This document shows positions 42,819-51,379 of a stretch of 64,000 nucleotides of DNA, one piece after another. A model generated the notes under the pieces. That model saw only the letters and a program-made list of their open reading frames with translations, did not search any database and was not told the DNA's origin. A program made the position numbers and the translations under genes. Within the stretch, counting starts at the first letter, position 1; each line of letters begins with the position of its first letter. Source of the stretch: Bryobacteraceae bacterium (lineage in GTDB: Bacteria; Acidobacteriota; Terriglobia; Bryobacterales; Bryobacteraceae). The stretch is taken from contig JARKOC010000466.1 of NCBI GenBank assembly GCA_029975915.1, positions 248,001 through 312,000 of the forward strand. Reading direction: 5' to 3'.

Positions 42819-45611
42819 TTACTGCGCTTGCTTCGCGTTGACCACGGGAAGTGAGAAGTAATTCGAGATCTGGAAACTCTGTGCGATGTATCCGCTGGTT
42901 TGTGGATTCGTCGGGATGTCGCTATTCAGTTCGAGGTGCACCTCATAGACCCCGATCAGCCCCTGCACCAGACCGGCGAACAGGACGTTTGCCGTCTTGC
43001 CGCCCACCATCGACGAGACGAACTCGGTGACGTCGTTGAGCGCCGGCCCCTGGTAGGGCTGGCCAGTAATCATGGCCTTCTTGGCTTCCGCCGGACCCAC
43101 TAAGCCAAGACCAGTGGCCAGTACGACGATCGTCTCGCCGGGAACCGCCGGGTTGTCGTCGGTAATCACGGCCCCTGCTTCGTTGGCGCAGCAAAGTTCC
43201 GTATTCAGGGCCGTCATGATGACGGAACCCTCGATGGTACTGCCGACACCGCCATCCGTGGATTTGGCCGAAATCGGAATCCCGTTGCCGACAGGACCGG
43301 GGATGCGGGCACGAAGGCGTACGCGGGTGAAGGTTCCTGAGCCAAAAGCTTCGACCTCGGGGTCGAATGCGTTGATCAGCAGCACAAGCGCATCTCTCAC
43401 ACTGTAGAGCGTGTCCCCTGCCTGGACCCTATAAGTGTACTTGCGCCCCCGAATCGTGATGGATGCCTCATCGCCGGGCTGGATCGAGCCGTCCACGGAA
43501 ACCGTGGCAGTGGCCGAGGATGAGTAGTGGAATGCCACTCCAGGCGCCGGCGGAAGCGAAGCGTCGGTAAATACGCTGGGATTCTGAGCGATGACGCGAA
43601 CCGCGACAGGCGTGGACACCGTCACGCGGCCGTCCGCTCTGACGGTCCGGATGACGGCGCTGGCGGAAGTGACATCGGTCAGCACGACAGGCATTTGGCA
43701 GACAATCCTGTCGGGCGCCACCAGAACCAAAGGCGCCTGTAGGCCGTCGAAAAACACCTGCGTGTTCGCAAGTGAAAGCGGCAGCGGTTTGGCGAGGCTC
43801 TGCACCTCTGAGGTGAAGTCCGCCAGATTATCGCCAAGAATGGTAACCAGACCGAATGGAGCGACTTTGGCGGCATCCTGTCCACCCGCGAGAGTCGTGC
43901 CGGAGGCCGTCAGGGTGATTGTGGTGGTGGACGGGTTCACCTTGGTTTCGAGCGAGACATTATTACCCAGCTGCCCGGCGTTCCTGGCGTACAACATCAC
44001 CGCTTGGAAGGTGTAATTCGGAAGAGCGACGACGTAGGGATCGCCCGCGCCGGCATTGATGGCTTCGACAAAACGAGTGATGATGTTGTCCCAAGTGTCG
44101 TTTTCGACCACCGTGACTGTGTATTCCTTCTTTGTGTCCTCGTCGTTGGTGTCGCCAATGGTGATGGTTAATTTGTCGCCTTTTGTGGAGAACTTGTTGT
44201 CTGTCGTGTCGAGGTCCAGCGAGCCCCCCAGGACCACGTTGCCCTGAGCATAGACATTCGGATTGGCGGCATTGCGCACGGCGGCCAGCGGCAGAGGGAA
44301 ATCGGCTGGGGAATAGAGCAGCACTCTGCGGTTAAAGGTGTCGGCAACGTAGAGGTTCACGCCGTCCCAGGCCAGCGCACCAGGCGTCCGGAATGAATCG
44401 GTAGATGCGATGCGGTCGGGTTCGGCCGAGTCCGAAGCCTGGTTGAGTTCAGCGCTCTGCTGCCCAAGTACGACAGTGGCGGCCGCGGCATTTTCGGTTG
44501 GAATCGAGTCATAGACCAGCACGCGATCGTTGCCAGAATCAGAAATGTAAAGCCTGGTCCCGTCAGAGAGAGCAAACCGCGGCATGGACATCGACTTGGC
44601 GCACAGCGCCGGATAGGTGGGCTCGCCGTCGTCGTTGGTCCCGTTGGACTCGCACAGTTTTGTAACGTTATTCGGAAGATACGACGTCATGTCCGGCTGG
44701 CCGACCACAACATCGGCGGATTGACCGTTGGTGGTGGGAATCGAGTTCCAGATCAACACGCGGCTCAACCCGAGGTCGGCCACATAGAGGCGCCTCCCAT
44801 CCGTGGTCACAGAAACCGGGTTCCTCATGCTATTGGCTCGGGCTACCGGCTCCTGCGCCAGAGAGGTCTGCTGGTCGGTGGTGAGGTTCGGCTGGCCGAG
44901 GACTAGTTTGGCTTCTGGATTGTTCTGGCTGACCACGCCGAAATAGACGACGCGGTTATTCTGGGTATCCGCCACCCAGAGGCCGTCGGCATCATCGAGC
45001 CAGACGCCCTGCGGGCCACGCAAGGTCTTCGCATTCAGCGCCCTGGTCGCCCTGCCAGTGACGAAGTCGGGTTGACCGACGACGTAATCGGCCGGGGTGG
45101 CATGATTTGTCGGGAGACTGCGCCAGATTAACACCCGGTTGTTGTCGGTGTCGGCCACGGCCAGCAAGCGCCCGTTATAGGCGACCCCGAGCGGCCGGTT
45201 GACCGTATTTTGCGCAACCGCCTGCGGAAATGTAACTTTGTCAAATCCAGTCTGCCCCAACACCGTGGTTGCCTTGCCGATGCAGGCCGGGCAGCGTTTG
45301 TCGTCTTGCGGGAACATTTCCCGCAGGCCGATCACCTGCCGATCCAGATCCCTATAGATCAGCACCCTGTTGTTGTTCGGCTCAGCTCCGACGCGGTTGG
45401 AATCGGCCACAATAAGCGTGTTGGCGGCATAGGCGACACCATTCAACGAGCCAAGCAAAACGTCGGATGCGCCGGGATCAGCAGACACCATCGGGCTTTG
45501 ACCAATCGCGAGCCGTGCCGCCTGACCGGTTGCAAACTGTTGAGCAGTCACGGGACCGGACAAAGCCATGGCGGCGAACAGGGTTAGGGTGAACCACTTC
45601 TTCGTTGGCAT
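42819..45611 (-). CDS. Large secreted NHL-repeat protein with Solibacter-type C-terminal domain
   Basis: 930 residues from ATG 45611 (MPTKKWFTLTLFAAMALSG); a TTG 12 bases upstream is possible. Residues 30-460 are NHL repeats in which the phrases NRVLIWRSLPT, NRVVYFGVVSQ, SRVLIWNSIPT and DRVLVYDSIPT recur with AxVVLGQPxxx between them, making about six blades. Two short conserved blocks with DTNDEDTKKEYTVTVVEND and YTYRVQAGDTLYSVRDAL follow, then an IPT/TIG-like and Solibacter-type C-terminal portion (FGLVTILGDNLADFTSEVQSL, ITGQPYQGPALNDVTEFVSS). Probably extracellular, binding or adhesion; no enzyme motif. Related in layout to 29940-31886. Confidence 0.8.
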   Translation of the reverse strand: MPTKKWFTLTLFAAMALSGPVTAQQFATGQAARLAIGQSPMVSADPGASDVLLGSLNGVAYAANTLIVADSNRVGAEPNNNRVLIYRDLDRQVIGLREMFPQDDKRCPACIGKATTVLGQTGFDKVTFPQAVAQNTVNRPLGVAYNGRLLAVADTDNNRVLIWRSLPTNHATPADYVVGQPDFVTGRATRALNAKTLRGPQGVWLDDADGLWVADTQNNRVVYFGVVSQNNPEAKLVLGQPNLTTDQQTSLAQEPVARANSMRNPVSVTTDGRRLYVADLGLSRVLIWNSIPTTNGQSADVVVGQPDMTSYLPNNVTKLCESNGTNDDGEPTYPALCAKSMSMPRFALSDGTRLYISDSGNDRVLVYDSIPTENAAAATVVLGQQSAELNQASDSAEPDRIASTDSFRTPGALAWDGVNLYVADTFNRRVLLYSPADFPLPLAAVRNAANPNVYAQGNVVLGGSLDLDTTDNKFSTKGDKLTITIGDTNDEDTKKEYTVTVVENDTWDNIITRFVEAINAGAGDPYVVALPNYTFQAVMLYARNAGQLGNNVSLETKVNPSTTTITLTASGTTLAGGQDAAKVAPFGLVTILGDNLADFTSEVQSLAKPLPLSLANTQVFFDGLQAPLVLVAPDRIVCQMPVVLTDVTSASAVIRTVRADGRVTVSTPVAVRVIAQNPSVFTDASLPPAPGVAFHYSSSATATVSVDGSIQPGDEASITIRGRKYTYRVQAGDTLYSVRDALVLLINAFDPEVEAFGSGTFTRVRLRARIPGPVGNGIPISAKSTDGGVGSTIEGSVIMTALNTELCCANEAGAVITDDNPAVPGETIVVLATGLGLVGPAEAKKAMITGQPYQGPALNDVTEFVSSMVGGKTANVLFAGLVQGLIGVYEVHLELNSDIPTNPQTSGYIAQSFQISNYFSLPVVNAKQAQ

Positions 45612-45738
45612 GGATTTAAGCAAACTCTCAGTATATCAATCGAATCGAAGGGCCAGCAGAGTTTAGGGCCAGGACAAACCGGCCACAGGGGGCCTGCGGC
45701 AACAAGTCTGTGACGCGTGCGGGCGCGTCCCGGTTTCT

Positions 45739-47574
45739 CTACCAGATATAGTCCGAGGCGATCTCACGGCGCTTATACCCGTCGAGCACGTGCACCACCC
45801 TGAGCCGCTTCAACTTAGCCGCTGGCAACTGCCCCGAAGGAACGTAAAGAATACTTCTGCCCAGGTGGGCCGCTATCGACTTGAAGATCGACCTCGGCGG
45901 CCTCGATGCCACATAAACGACATGGCGTTCCAACGAGTAATCCAGAGCGGCGAGCAGGAGCCGTTCGCTGTGCGAGTCGGCAAAATCGTAGTCGCCGTCC
46001 TGCCATACGTCGAACATCCTGCGGGCCGGCAGGGTCATCATCAGGCCGCCATACTCGGCGCGGCCAATTCCCGGTCCGACGACATGGGCGAACGGGTGGG
46101 TGGAGTAAAACGCCATGTCGCTCTCGTTCTGGTGCTCGCCGAGCCAGGTGGTGAGAAAATCGTAACGTTCGTCGTGGTCCTGGTCGAAAATGATGACCAC
46201 TGCTCCCACCTGCCCGTTGAGCCTTTCCAGGCGTTTGACGTAGATCTTGCCCTCGTACCAGTTGCGGATGGTCTCGCGTATGTCGACGCCGTCGAGCATC
46301 GATGTCGAGAAAGGCTCCGTCCTGACCCGCTCTTCGCTGACCATGGACCGCGCCTTTTGCTTCACAAAGCGGCCAAACTCCTCGATCACCAGATCTTCCG
46401 GCGGATAGCTACAGATCGCCGAGCCGTCGATCTGGCTCGCCCATTCGCCAGGCGTGGACTCCTTGGGACGGGGTTTCAATCCTCTCGGGATCAGCCTGCG
46501 TTTCATCCTGGGCAGCCGCCGGCGGAGCTTCATCTTCCGTGTGTTGAGCCAGATCTCGTCCGCACTGAGGTGCACGGTGGGTAATTCCGCGTCTTTCTGC
46601 TGCCAAGGCCAGGTTCCCGCAAGCCGCCACAGTTCCCAGGCGTAGTTGTCGTCAACGATCGCCCTTGCCGCGGTTGTCAGATCGTAAAGCGAGGCGACCA
46701 GTTGCTGATCCAGATACGCCAGATTGCGGGAGTAGCGCGCCAGTGCTCGCCGGTGCCAATGCTCCAGCTTGTCGCCGGTCTGGGCTTCGTAGTGGGTCTC
46801 GGCCTCCTTCAGCAAATCGAACTGGATGCGCCTCCGGTCGAGAAACTGCACCGCGTCGCTCTGCTGGCGGAAGCGTTCGTAGCGCTCCTGCAAGTACGGC
46901 ATCTCGACCGTGATCTGGCCGAGACAATCCGGGTGCGGATGAACCAGATCGGGACCGATCAGGGCAAGCCGGCGCTCCGGACGGTTCTGCGGCGTCTCCA
47001 TGGCATCCAGAAGCGCATCGAGCACGTTCAGTGACACCACCGCCACAAGCCGGCGTTCCGGGTCGCTGCCTTGGAGCTTCCAGGCCATTGCTGCGGCATG
47101 CGCTTCGATCTCGTCATTGCGCTGGCTCGGATGCACCCGATAGGCGTCCACGTACGCCTGGTATCCGGCTGATCGCAACGCATGAGAATCGGGATAGTTG
47201 TCCTGCAAGTGCGGCCTGTCGACGGCATCAGGCTCGATGAACAGAACATCGGCGCCCAATTCAAAGGCTGTCCGGACCGCTTCGACAAACGGATCGGCCG
47301 GTTCGACCACCAGATAGACGGCCCGCTCGGATTCCTGGTCCTCGGGATAGACCAGCGCGGTCAACCTCGGCAGGCGCTCGATCGCAGCCAGATATGCCGC
47401 TTGCAGCCAGCCGGGCAGTTCTACGGCGACTACTTCCGGCTGCGACTCGATGATCCGCCGCCGGACCTCCAGGGCAAACTCCATCCGCCCCGGCACGACC
47501 GGAACATACTCGATATGCCCGCGTTCAAGGCTCGAGAAATCAAAACCAGGGATGTCGTCAGCCGCGCCGGACAT
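45739..47574 (-). CDS. 611-residue protein, TraB/TIKI-like N-terminus, partner of MoxR ATPase
   Basis: No signal peptide and no membrane helix. Residues 15-110 (RGHIEYVPVVPGRMEF, ALEVRRRIIESQPEVVAVEL) look like the opening strand-helix-strand of the TraB/TIKI/ChaN superfamily, where a His and a Glu line a metal site; here they would be His at about 19 and Glu at about 52. The middle is long and helical with an Arg/Lys-rich stretch (RKMKLRRRLPRMKRRLIPRG, about 350-370) and a second domain after residue 400 (NGQVGAVVIIFDQDHDERYD, FYSTHPFAHVVGPGIGRAEY). The last 50 residues (SRPPRSIFKSIAAHLGRSIL) look like an alpha/beta unit. Its first 17 bases overlap the MoxR gene, so they are coupled. A MoxR/TraB-like pairing recalls the DUF5682-MoxR-VWA operons known elsewhere, but no VWA gene is in view. 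Confidence 0.55.
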   Translation of the reverse strand: MSGAADDIPGFDFSSLERGHIEYVPVVPGRMEFALEVRRRIIESQPEVVAVELPGWLQAAYLAAIERLPRLTALVYPEDQESERAVYLVVEPADPFVEAVRTAFELGADVLFIEPDAVDRPHLQDNYPDSHALRSAGYQAYVDAYRVHPSQRNDEIEAHAAAMAWKLQGSDPERRLVAVVSLNVLDALLDAMETPQNRPERRLALIGPDLVHPHPDCLGQITVEMPYLQERYERFRQQSDAVQFLDRRRIQFDLLKEAETHYEAQTGDKLEHWHRRALARYSRNLAYLDQQLVASLYDLTTAARAIVDDNYAWELWRLAGTWPWQQKDAELPTVHLSADEIWLNTRKMKLRRRLPRMKRRLIPRGLKPRPKESTPGEWASQIDGSAICSYPPEDLVIEEFGRFVKQKARSMVSEERVRTEPFSTSMLDGVDIRETIRNWYEGKIYVKRLERLNGQVGAVVIIFDQDHDERYDFLTTWLGEHQNESDMAFYSTHPFAHVVGPGIGRAEYGGLMMTLPARRMFDVWQDGDYDFADSHSERLLLAALDYSLERHVVYVASRPPRSIFKSIAAHLGRSILYVPSGQLPAAKLKRLRVVHVLDGYKRREIASDYIW

Positions 47575-48394
47575 ACCTCATCGCCTCTTCGCCAAGCGTG
47601 TGACGGATTGAAAAACTCAGCGCATGCTCGTAGCCGCCGCCCAGCGTCGGCTCGACCATCAGTTTGGCGGCATAGCGTCCAATATTGATGCCGTCGCGGA
47701 CCGTGTACCGTTCCTCGGAGGCGTGGGCCTGTTGCAGGAAATCGACGATGTAATCGAGCGCGCGGTCCTCGGCAAACGGGAGGTTCTCGCGCAGAATGGC
47801 CAGTTCCTCCTCGCGCTCCGGGAAGTCGATGAGGATCTGGGGCTGGAGACGCGAATGGATGTATTCAGGCAGATCGAATGTAGACGAATCGTCGTTCATC
47901 GTGGCGACGATGCGGAAAAGCGGGTGAGCCTTGATCTTGATGCCGGCGACGATGCTTTCGACATAGCGCCGGCCGTCGAGCAGCGGCGCCAGGCTGGCCC
48001 AGCTCTTTTCCGACATGCGGTTGCCTTCGTCGAGGATGGCGACACCGCCGCGCAGCATGGCCGTGGCCAGTGGGCTTGCGACGTAGCGCAACGACTGCGG
48101 CCCGTCGATGACGGGCTGGACGATGAGGTCCTCGGGGCGCGTATCGACGGTGGCCTGCATGACATAGACTTCACGGCCCAGCCTCTGCGCCGCGGCATAA
48201 GCCAGAGTCGTCTTGCCCACGCCCGGCTTGCCGATGAGCCTGGGATTCATCGGCTGGTCCGCGCCATCCACCACCAGCCAGGCGGCCAGCAACTGGCGCA
48301 TTACGTCTTCCTGACCGACCCAGCGGACGGGTAGTTCGTCCGGGTGCGCCAGATGCAGTTCGACACCTTCGATATCGGCTACCATACCGTTCAT
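47558..48394 (-). CDS. MoxR-type AAA+ ATPase
   Basis: 278 residues from ATG 48394; the frame runs 51 codons further into the divergent promoter without a ribosome-binding site. Walker A GKPGVGKTT (55-63), Walker B GGVAILDEGNRM (116-127), sensor 1 in RIVATMNDDSSTFDLPEY and the arginine finger in IHSRLQPQILIDFPEREEEL. This set with 'DEGNRM' is the MoxR/dynein-related subgroup, which acts as an activator or assembler of partner proteins containing VWA or other domains. Its 3' end overlaps the 611-residue gene by 17 bases, so the two are one transcript and the partner is the likely client. Divergent from the SQR gene with 252 bases between (48395-48646), where I see no other gene. Confidence 0.8.
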   Translation of the reverse strand: MNGMVADIEGVELHLAHPDELPVRWVGQEDVMRQLLAAWLVVDGADQPMNPRLIGKPGVGKTTLAYAAAQRLGREVYVMQATVDTRPEDLIVQPVIDGPQSLRYVASPLATAMLRGGVAILDEGNRMSEKSWASLAPLLDGRRYVESIVAGIKIKAHPLFRIVATMNDDSSTFDLPEYIHSRLQPQILIDFPEREEELAILRENLPFAEDRALDYIVDFLQQAHASEERYTVRDGINIGRYAAKLMVEPTLGGGYEHALSFSIRHTLGEEAMRYVRRG

Positions 48395-48646
48395 TGTGCA
48401 GGAACGAGCGGGGGGTTGACTATCGGGAAATGTACTGTGCGCGTGCAAACGGAATCGCCGCCAGGCCACCTTGCCGCCCTGCACCCGGCATGCTGTACCG
48501 TTGGCTTTGATAGCATTGTGGCTGGGTACGACGCTGAACAGGCCCATCCGCTCGGTATGTTATTCACGTCTGCACTAGTCCAGCCGCTTCATGCGCATTC
48601 GTCCAGAGGTCTTCAGCCGCCGCAGGATGCGAAGCTTAGCTATTAA

Positions 48647-50011
48647 ATGACTGACACGCGTCAACCGTTCCTTTATACCCGACGCCGTTTTCTGCAAGGC
48701 GCGGCGCTGGCTTCTGCGGCTGCCGGACTGGCTCTCTACTCCTTCACGCGTCCGATCAGCCACGCCAAGGGCAAGATCGTCGTCATTGGCGGGGGCGCCG
48801 CCGGACTCAGTATCGCCGCGCGGCTGAACCGTGCCCTCGCCCGACCCGACATTACCGTGATCGATCCGGCACGCATTCACTTCTATCAGCCTGGCTTCAC
48901 GCTGATTGCCGCCGGAGTCTTCGATCCAGACGAGACTCAGCGGTCGCAGAGTTCGCTCATCCCTGATGGAGTCCACCTGGTTTCGGATCGCGTCGAGGCG
49001 ATCGAACCAGCACAGAATCGCGTCGTCACCTCGTCCAACGGAGTCATTGGCTACGACTTCCTTGTTTTGACTCCAGGATTGGAGATGCACTTCGACGCTA
49101 TCGAAGGCATCTCACAGGACCGGTTGGGTGAGGGTAACGTCCATTGCATCTACGATTTCAAGAGCGCCCAGAACTGCTGGCAAGCCATCCAGCGGCTCTC
49201 TACAACCGGCGGCCGCGCTTATTTCACCGACACCTGGACCAAGCTCAAGTGCGGCGGAGCACCGAAGAAGATCAACATGCTCGCCGAGGACTACTGCCGC
49301 CGACAGGGGACTCGGAACAAGGTCGATTTCCAGTTCTACACGGCTGTCGATCACCTGTACGATGTTCAACCCTTCCGCAAGCGGCTGGAGGAGATCTACG
49401 ACGAACGTTCGATCCCGGTGACAATGAACCACCGCATTAGATCGGTGGACGCCGAGGCGCGCCGAGTGACGTTCGAAAAGCGCGTCAAGGTGGAATCGCC
49501 CACCGCTGGCGAACCGGAGACGCGCATCGAAACAGTGACCCGGGATTTCGACTTCCTGCACATCGTCCCGCCGATGAGCGCGCCGAAGTTCGTCATCGAG
49601 TCTGCCCTGTCCTTCGATGAGGCTACCGGCAAGAACGCCGATTGGGTTCCGACCGAAAAAGCGACGCTCGTCCACAATCGGTTCAAGAACGTCTTCGTCG
49701 CTGGCGACGTGGCCGGAATCCCAACCAGCAAGACCTCTGCCGCCATCCGGATGCAAGCGCCGGTGGTTGCCGCCAACGTCATCGCGACGATGGAGGGCCG
49801 CCGCCCAGATGCTCTGTACGACGGCTATGCCGCCTGCCCGTTCGTCACCGAGTACGGCAAGGTGCTCATGGCCGAATTCGACTACAACAAGACACCCAAG
49901 CCATCCCTGCCGCTGCTCGATCCTGGCCGCGAACACCGCGCTGGCTGGATCTTAAAGCGGCACATCCTGAAGCCTATGTACTTTGAACTGATGTTGCGCG
50001 GGTTGGCGTAA
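48647..50011 (+). CDS. sqr: Tat-exported sulfide:quinone oxidoreductase, type II (SQOR-like)
   Basis: 454 residues. Oxidises sulfide to polysulfide or persulfide and passes electrons to quinone. FAD site KIVVIGGGAAGLSIAARL (43-60) and GDVAGIPTSKTSAAIRMQAP (353-372). The two redox cysteines are Cys202 in KLKCGGAPKKINML and Cys397 in YAACPFVTEYGKVLMAEFDY, both close to the human SQOR counterparts as I recall them (KCAGAPQK and SCPLVTGYNRVILAEFDY), so this is the human-like type II form. Residues 12-18 RRRFLQG start a Tat signal, which puts the enzyme in the periplasm, facing the membrane quinone from outside. No sulfur partner gene is adjacent. Confidence 0.88.
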   Translation: MTDTRQPFLYTRRRFLQGAALASAAAGLALYSFTRPISHAKGKIVVIGGGAAGLSIAARLNRALARPDITVIDPARIHFYQPGFTLIAAGVFDPDETQRSQSSLIPDGVHLVSDRVEAIEPAQNRVVTSSNGVIGYDFLVLTPGLEMHFDAIEGISQDRLGEGNVHCIYDFKSAQNCWQAIQRLSTTGGRAYFTDTWTKLKCGGAPKKINMLAEDYCRRQGTRNKVDFQFYTAVDHLYDVQPFRKRLEEIYDERSIPVTMNHRIRSVDAEARRVTFEKRVKVESPTAGEPETRIETVTRDFDFLHIVPPMSAPKFVIESALSFDEATGKNADWVPTEKATLVHNRFKNVFVAGDVAGIPTSKTSAAIRMQAPVVAANVIATMEGRRPDALYDGYAACPFVTEYGKVLMAEFDYNKTPKPSLPLLDPGREHRAGWILKRHILKPMYFELMLRGLA

Positions 50012-50053
50012 AAGAGAACGGGTGGGGCCGTCGGGCCGCAGACTCAGTAGTTA

Positions 50054-50069
50054 CCTGCCACAGGGCAGG
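50054..50069. terminator. Weak hairpin between sqr and vsr
   Basis: CCTGCC, ACAG, GGCAGG in the 66-base gap between two convergent genes. Six base pairs, no T-run. It may end either transcript, but the case is weak. Confidence 0.3.
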
Positions 50070-50077
50070 CAATGGAC

Positions 50078-50488
50078 TCAGCCCTGGAGAAACCGGAGGA
50101 GGCGCTTGGACAAACGATCGGGCTTCGTTGTCTCGCACTCCCAGACTGTCATGACGCGCCAGCCAAGCCGCCGCAATTGACGTATGTTGTCCTTGTCGCG
50201 CGCTTGGTTCCTTGCGAGCTTCGGCACCCAGTACTCCTGCCTGGATTTCGGCAGATGGGAGTCAATGCACCCTGGATGCTGGTGCCAAAAACAGCCCTGC
50301 ACTTGGATGATGCAGCCAAGGCGGGGGAAGACCAAGTCGGGCCTCCCCGGAAGGCTTGGAACGTGGAGCCTGAACCGGAATCCCATGCCATGCACGAGTC
50401 GCCTCACAGCCATCTCCGGAAGCGTGTCCCGGCTGCGTATCTGGCGCATATTCTCCGAGCGCCGCTTTGGAGTGAGGTTGTCAGTCAA
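50078..50488 (-). CDS. vsr: Very short patch repair endonuclease with a changed active-site residue
   Basis: 136 residues. It nicks next to T:G mismatches left when 5-methylcytosine is deaminated. Counting residues, Glu25 (TLPE), Asp51 (LPGRPDLVFP) and His69/His71 (GCFWHQH) align with E. coli Vsr Glu25, Asp51 and His69; Cys66, Cys74 and a later Cys (WECETTKPDR) keep the structural zinc site. The position of His64 is Gln64 (VQGCFWH), where the family nearly always has His. Third gene of the restriction-modification operon, four bases after the endonuclease. The repair target would be the methylated cytosine of that system's site. Confidence 0.9.
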   Translation of the reverse strand: MTDNLTPKRRSENMRQIRSRDTLPEMAVRRLVHGMGFRFRLHVPSLPGRPDLVFPRLGCIIQVQGCFWHQHPGCIDSHLPKSRQEYWVPKLARNQARDKDNIRQLRRLGWRVMTVWECETTKPDRLSKRLLRFLQG

Positions 50489-50491
50489 AAC

Positions 50492-51379
50492 CTAGACTGC
50501 CAAATCGAGTGGCAGGTCAGAGATGTCTTTTAAACGCTTGCCAACCACCATGGCTTGGAGCATGTTTGTCGAATCATCTGATCCGGTGTTCTCAACGGCG
50601 GCTATAAGTTCGGGTAATGCGAAGTGGTAGACACAATCCAGATCACCGGTTCCAAGTGCGAGCGAGGCAAGTCGGCTCGGCATGGGCTCACCTGTCACAA
50701 CTGCAATGTGCGGCAGCCTTCCCTTTCGATTTCTGATCAGGTTTAACGCTTCAGAGCGGGCATTCTGTGCGCGATCACTTCTCAACGTCCATTTGCAGGA
50801 GATGCTGGCGTGGAGCAGGGGCAACGGATTGAACTTCCGCCTGAGGCACGATCTTACCGCGACGGTGTCATCCACAATTTTCGCTCCAGAATTGATGGTG
50901 TCGTCGAGTTCTGGGTGGCGCACGATGAGAATGTCGGGCGCGATCACATAGTCACTGCCCAGGTGGACCGCGATCTCCGGGTTTTTAGCGGCCAATCTCG
51001 CAAGCTCCGCTAGATGATGGTACTGCTCAAAGCCAAGAATGGACCGCCTATCTGGGTCAAAATCCCAATTGCCTGGGCGCAGGGCATGAAGTGCTCCGAA
51101 TGTCTCCTTCACGAATGAACGGGTGATCTGCTCGAATCTGCTGCCAGAGATCTGGGCCGCAAGCCTGTCGCCAGGTGTGGCCTGCGTCTGGATTTGATCG
51201 AAGATCGCCTGCGCAACAGCTACGCTCGTCCTACTGTCTGCGTCCGCATTGGATGGGTGTCGATCCGGCAGCCCATTCTTCGGGCTTGTCCGATGGACCA
51301 TTCTGAGGACGCCGCTTTCAAGTAGCGCCGCGTGATAGCTTATGCGGGCTAATTGAAGCAGTGAAGGAGTCTCGCTCAT
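50492..51379 (-). CDS. Type II restriction endonuclease, NgoMIV family (predicted site GCCGGC)
   Basis: 295 residues from ATG 51379, which overlaps the methyltransferase stop (ATGA at 51376-51379). Asp149 (YVIAPDILIV) and Lys196 (SISCKWTLRSDRAQNARSE) are 47 residues apart, the same distance as Asp140-Lys187 of NgoMIV, and Arg200, Asp202, Arg203 match the recognition triad Arg191/Asp193/Arg194. This supports cleavage of GCCGGC by a tetramer. The C-terminal SLALGTGDLDCVYHFALPEL is also family-like. Second gene of the operon; G+C about 57% in a sampled stretch (50761-50820), below the chromosomal neighbours, so probably acquired. Confidence 0.85.
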   Translation of the reverse strand: MSETPSLLQLARISYHAALLESGVLRMVHRTSPKNGLPDRHPSNADADSRTSVAVAQAIFDQIQTQATPGDRLAAQISGSRFEQITRSFVKETFGALHALRPGNWDFDPDRRSILGFEQYHHLAELARLAAKNPEIAVHLGSDYVIAPDILIVRHPELDDTINSGAKIVDDTVAVRSCLRRKFNPLPLLHASISCKWTLRSDRAQNARSEALNLIRNRKGRLPHIAVVTGEPMPSRLASLALGTGDLDCVYHFALPELIAAVENTGSDDSTNMLQAMVVGKRLKDISDLPLDLAV

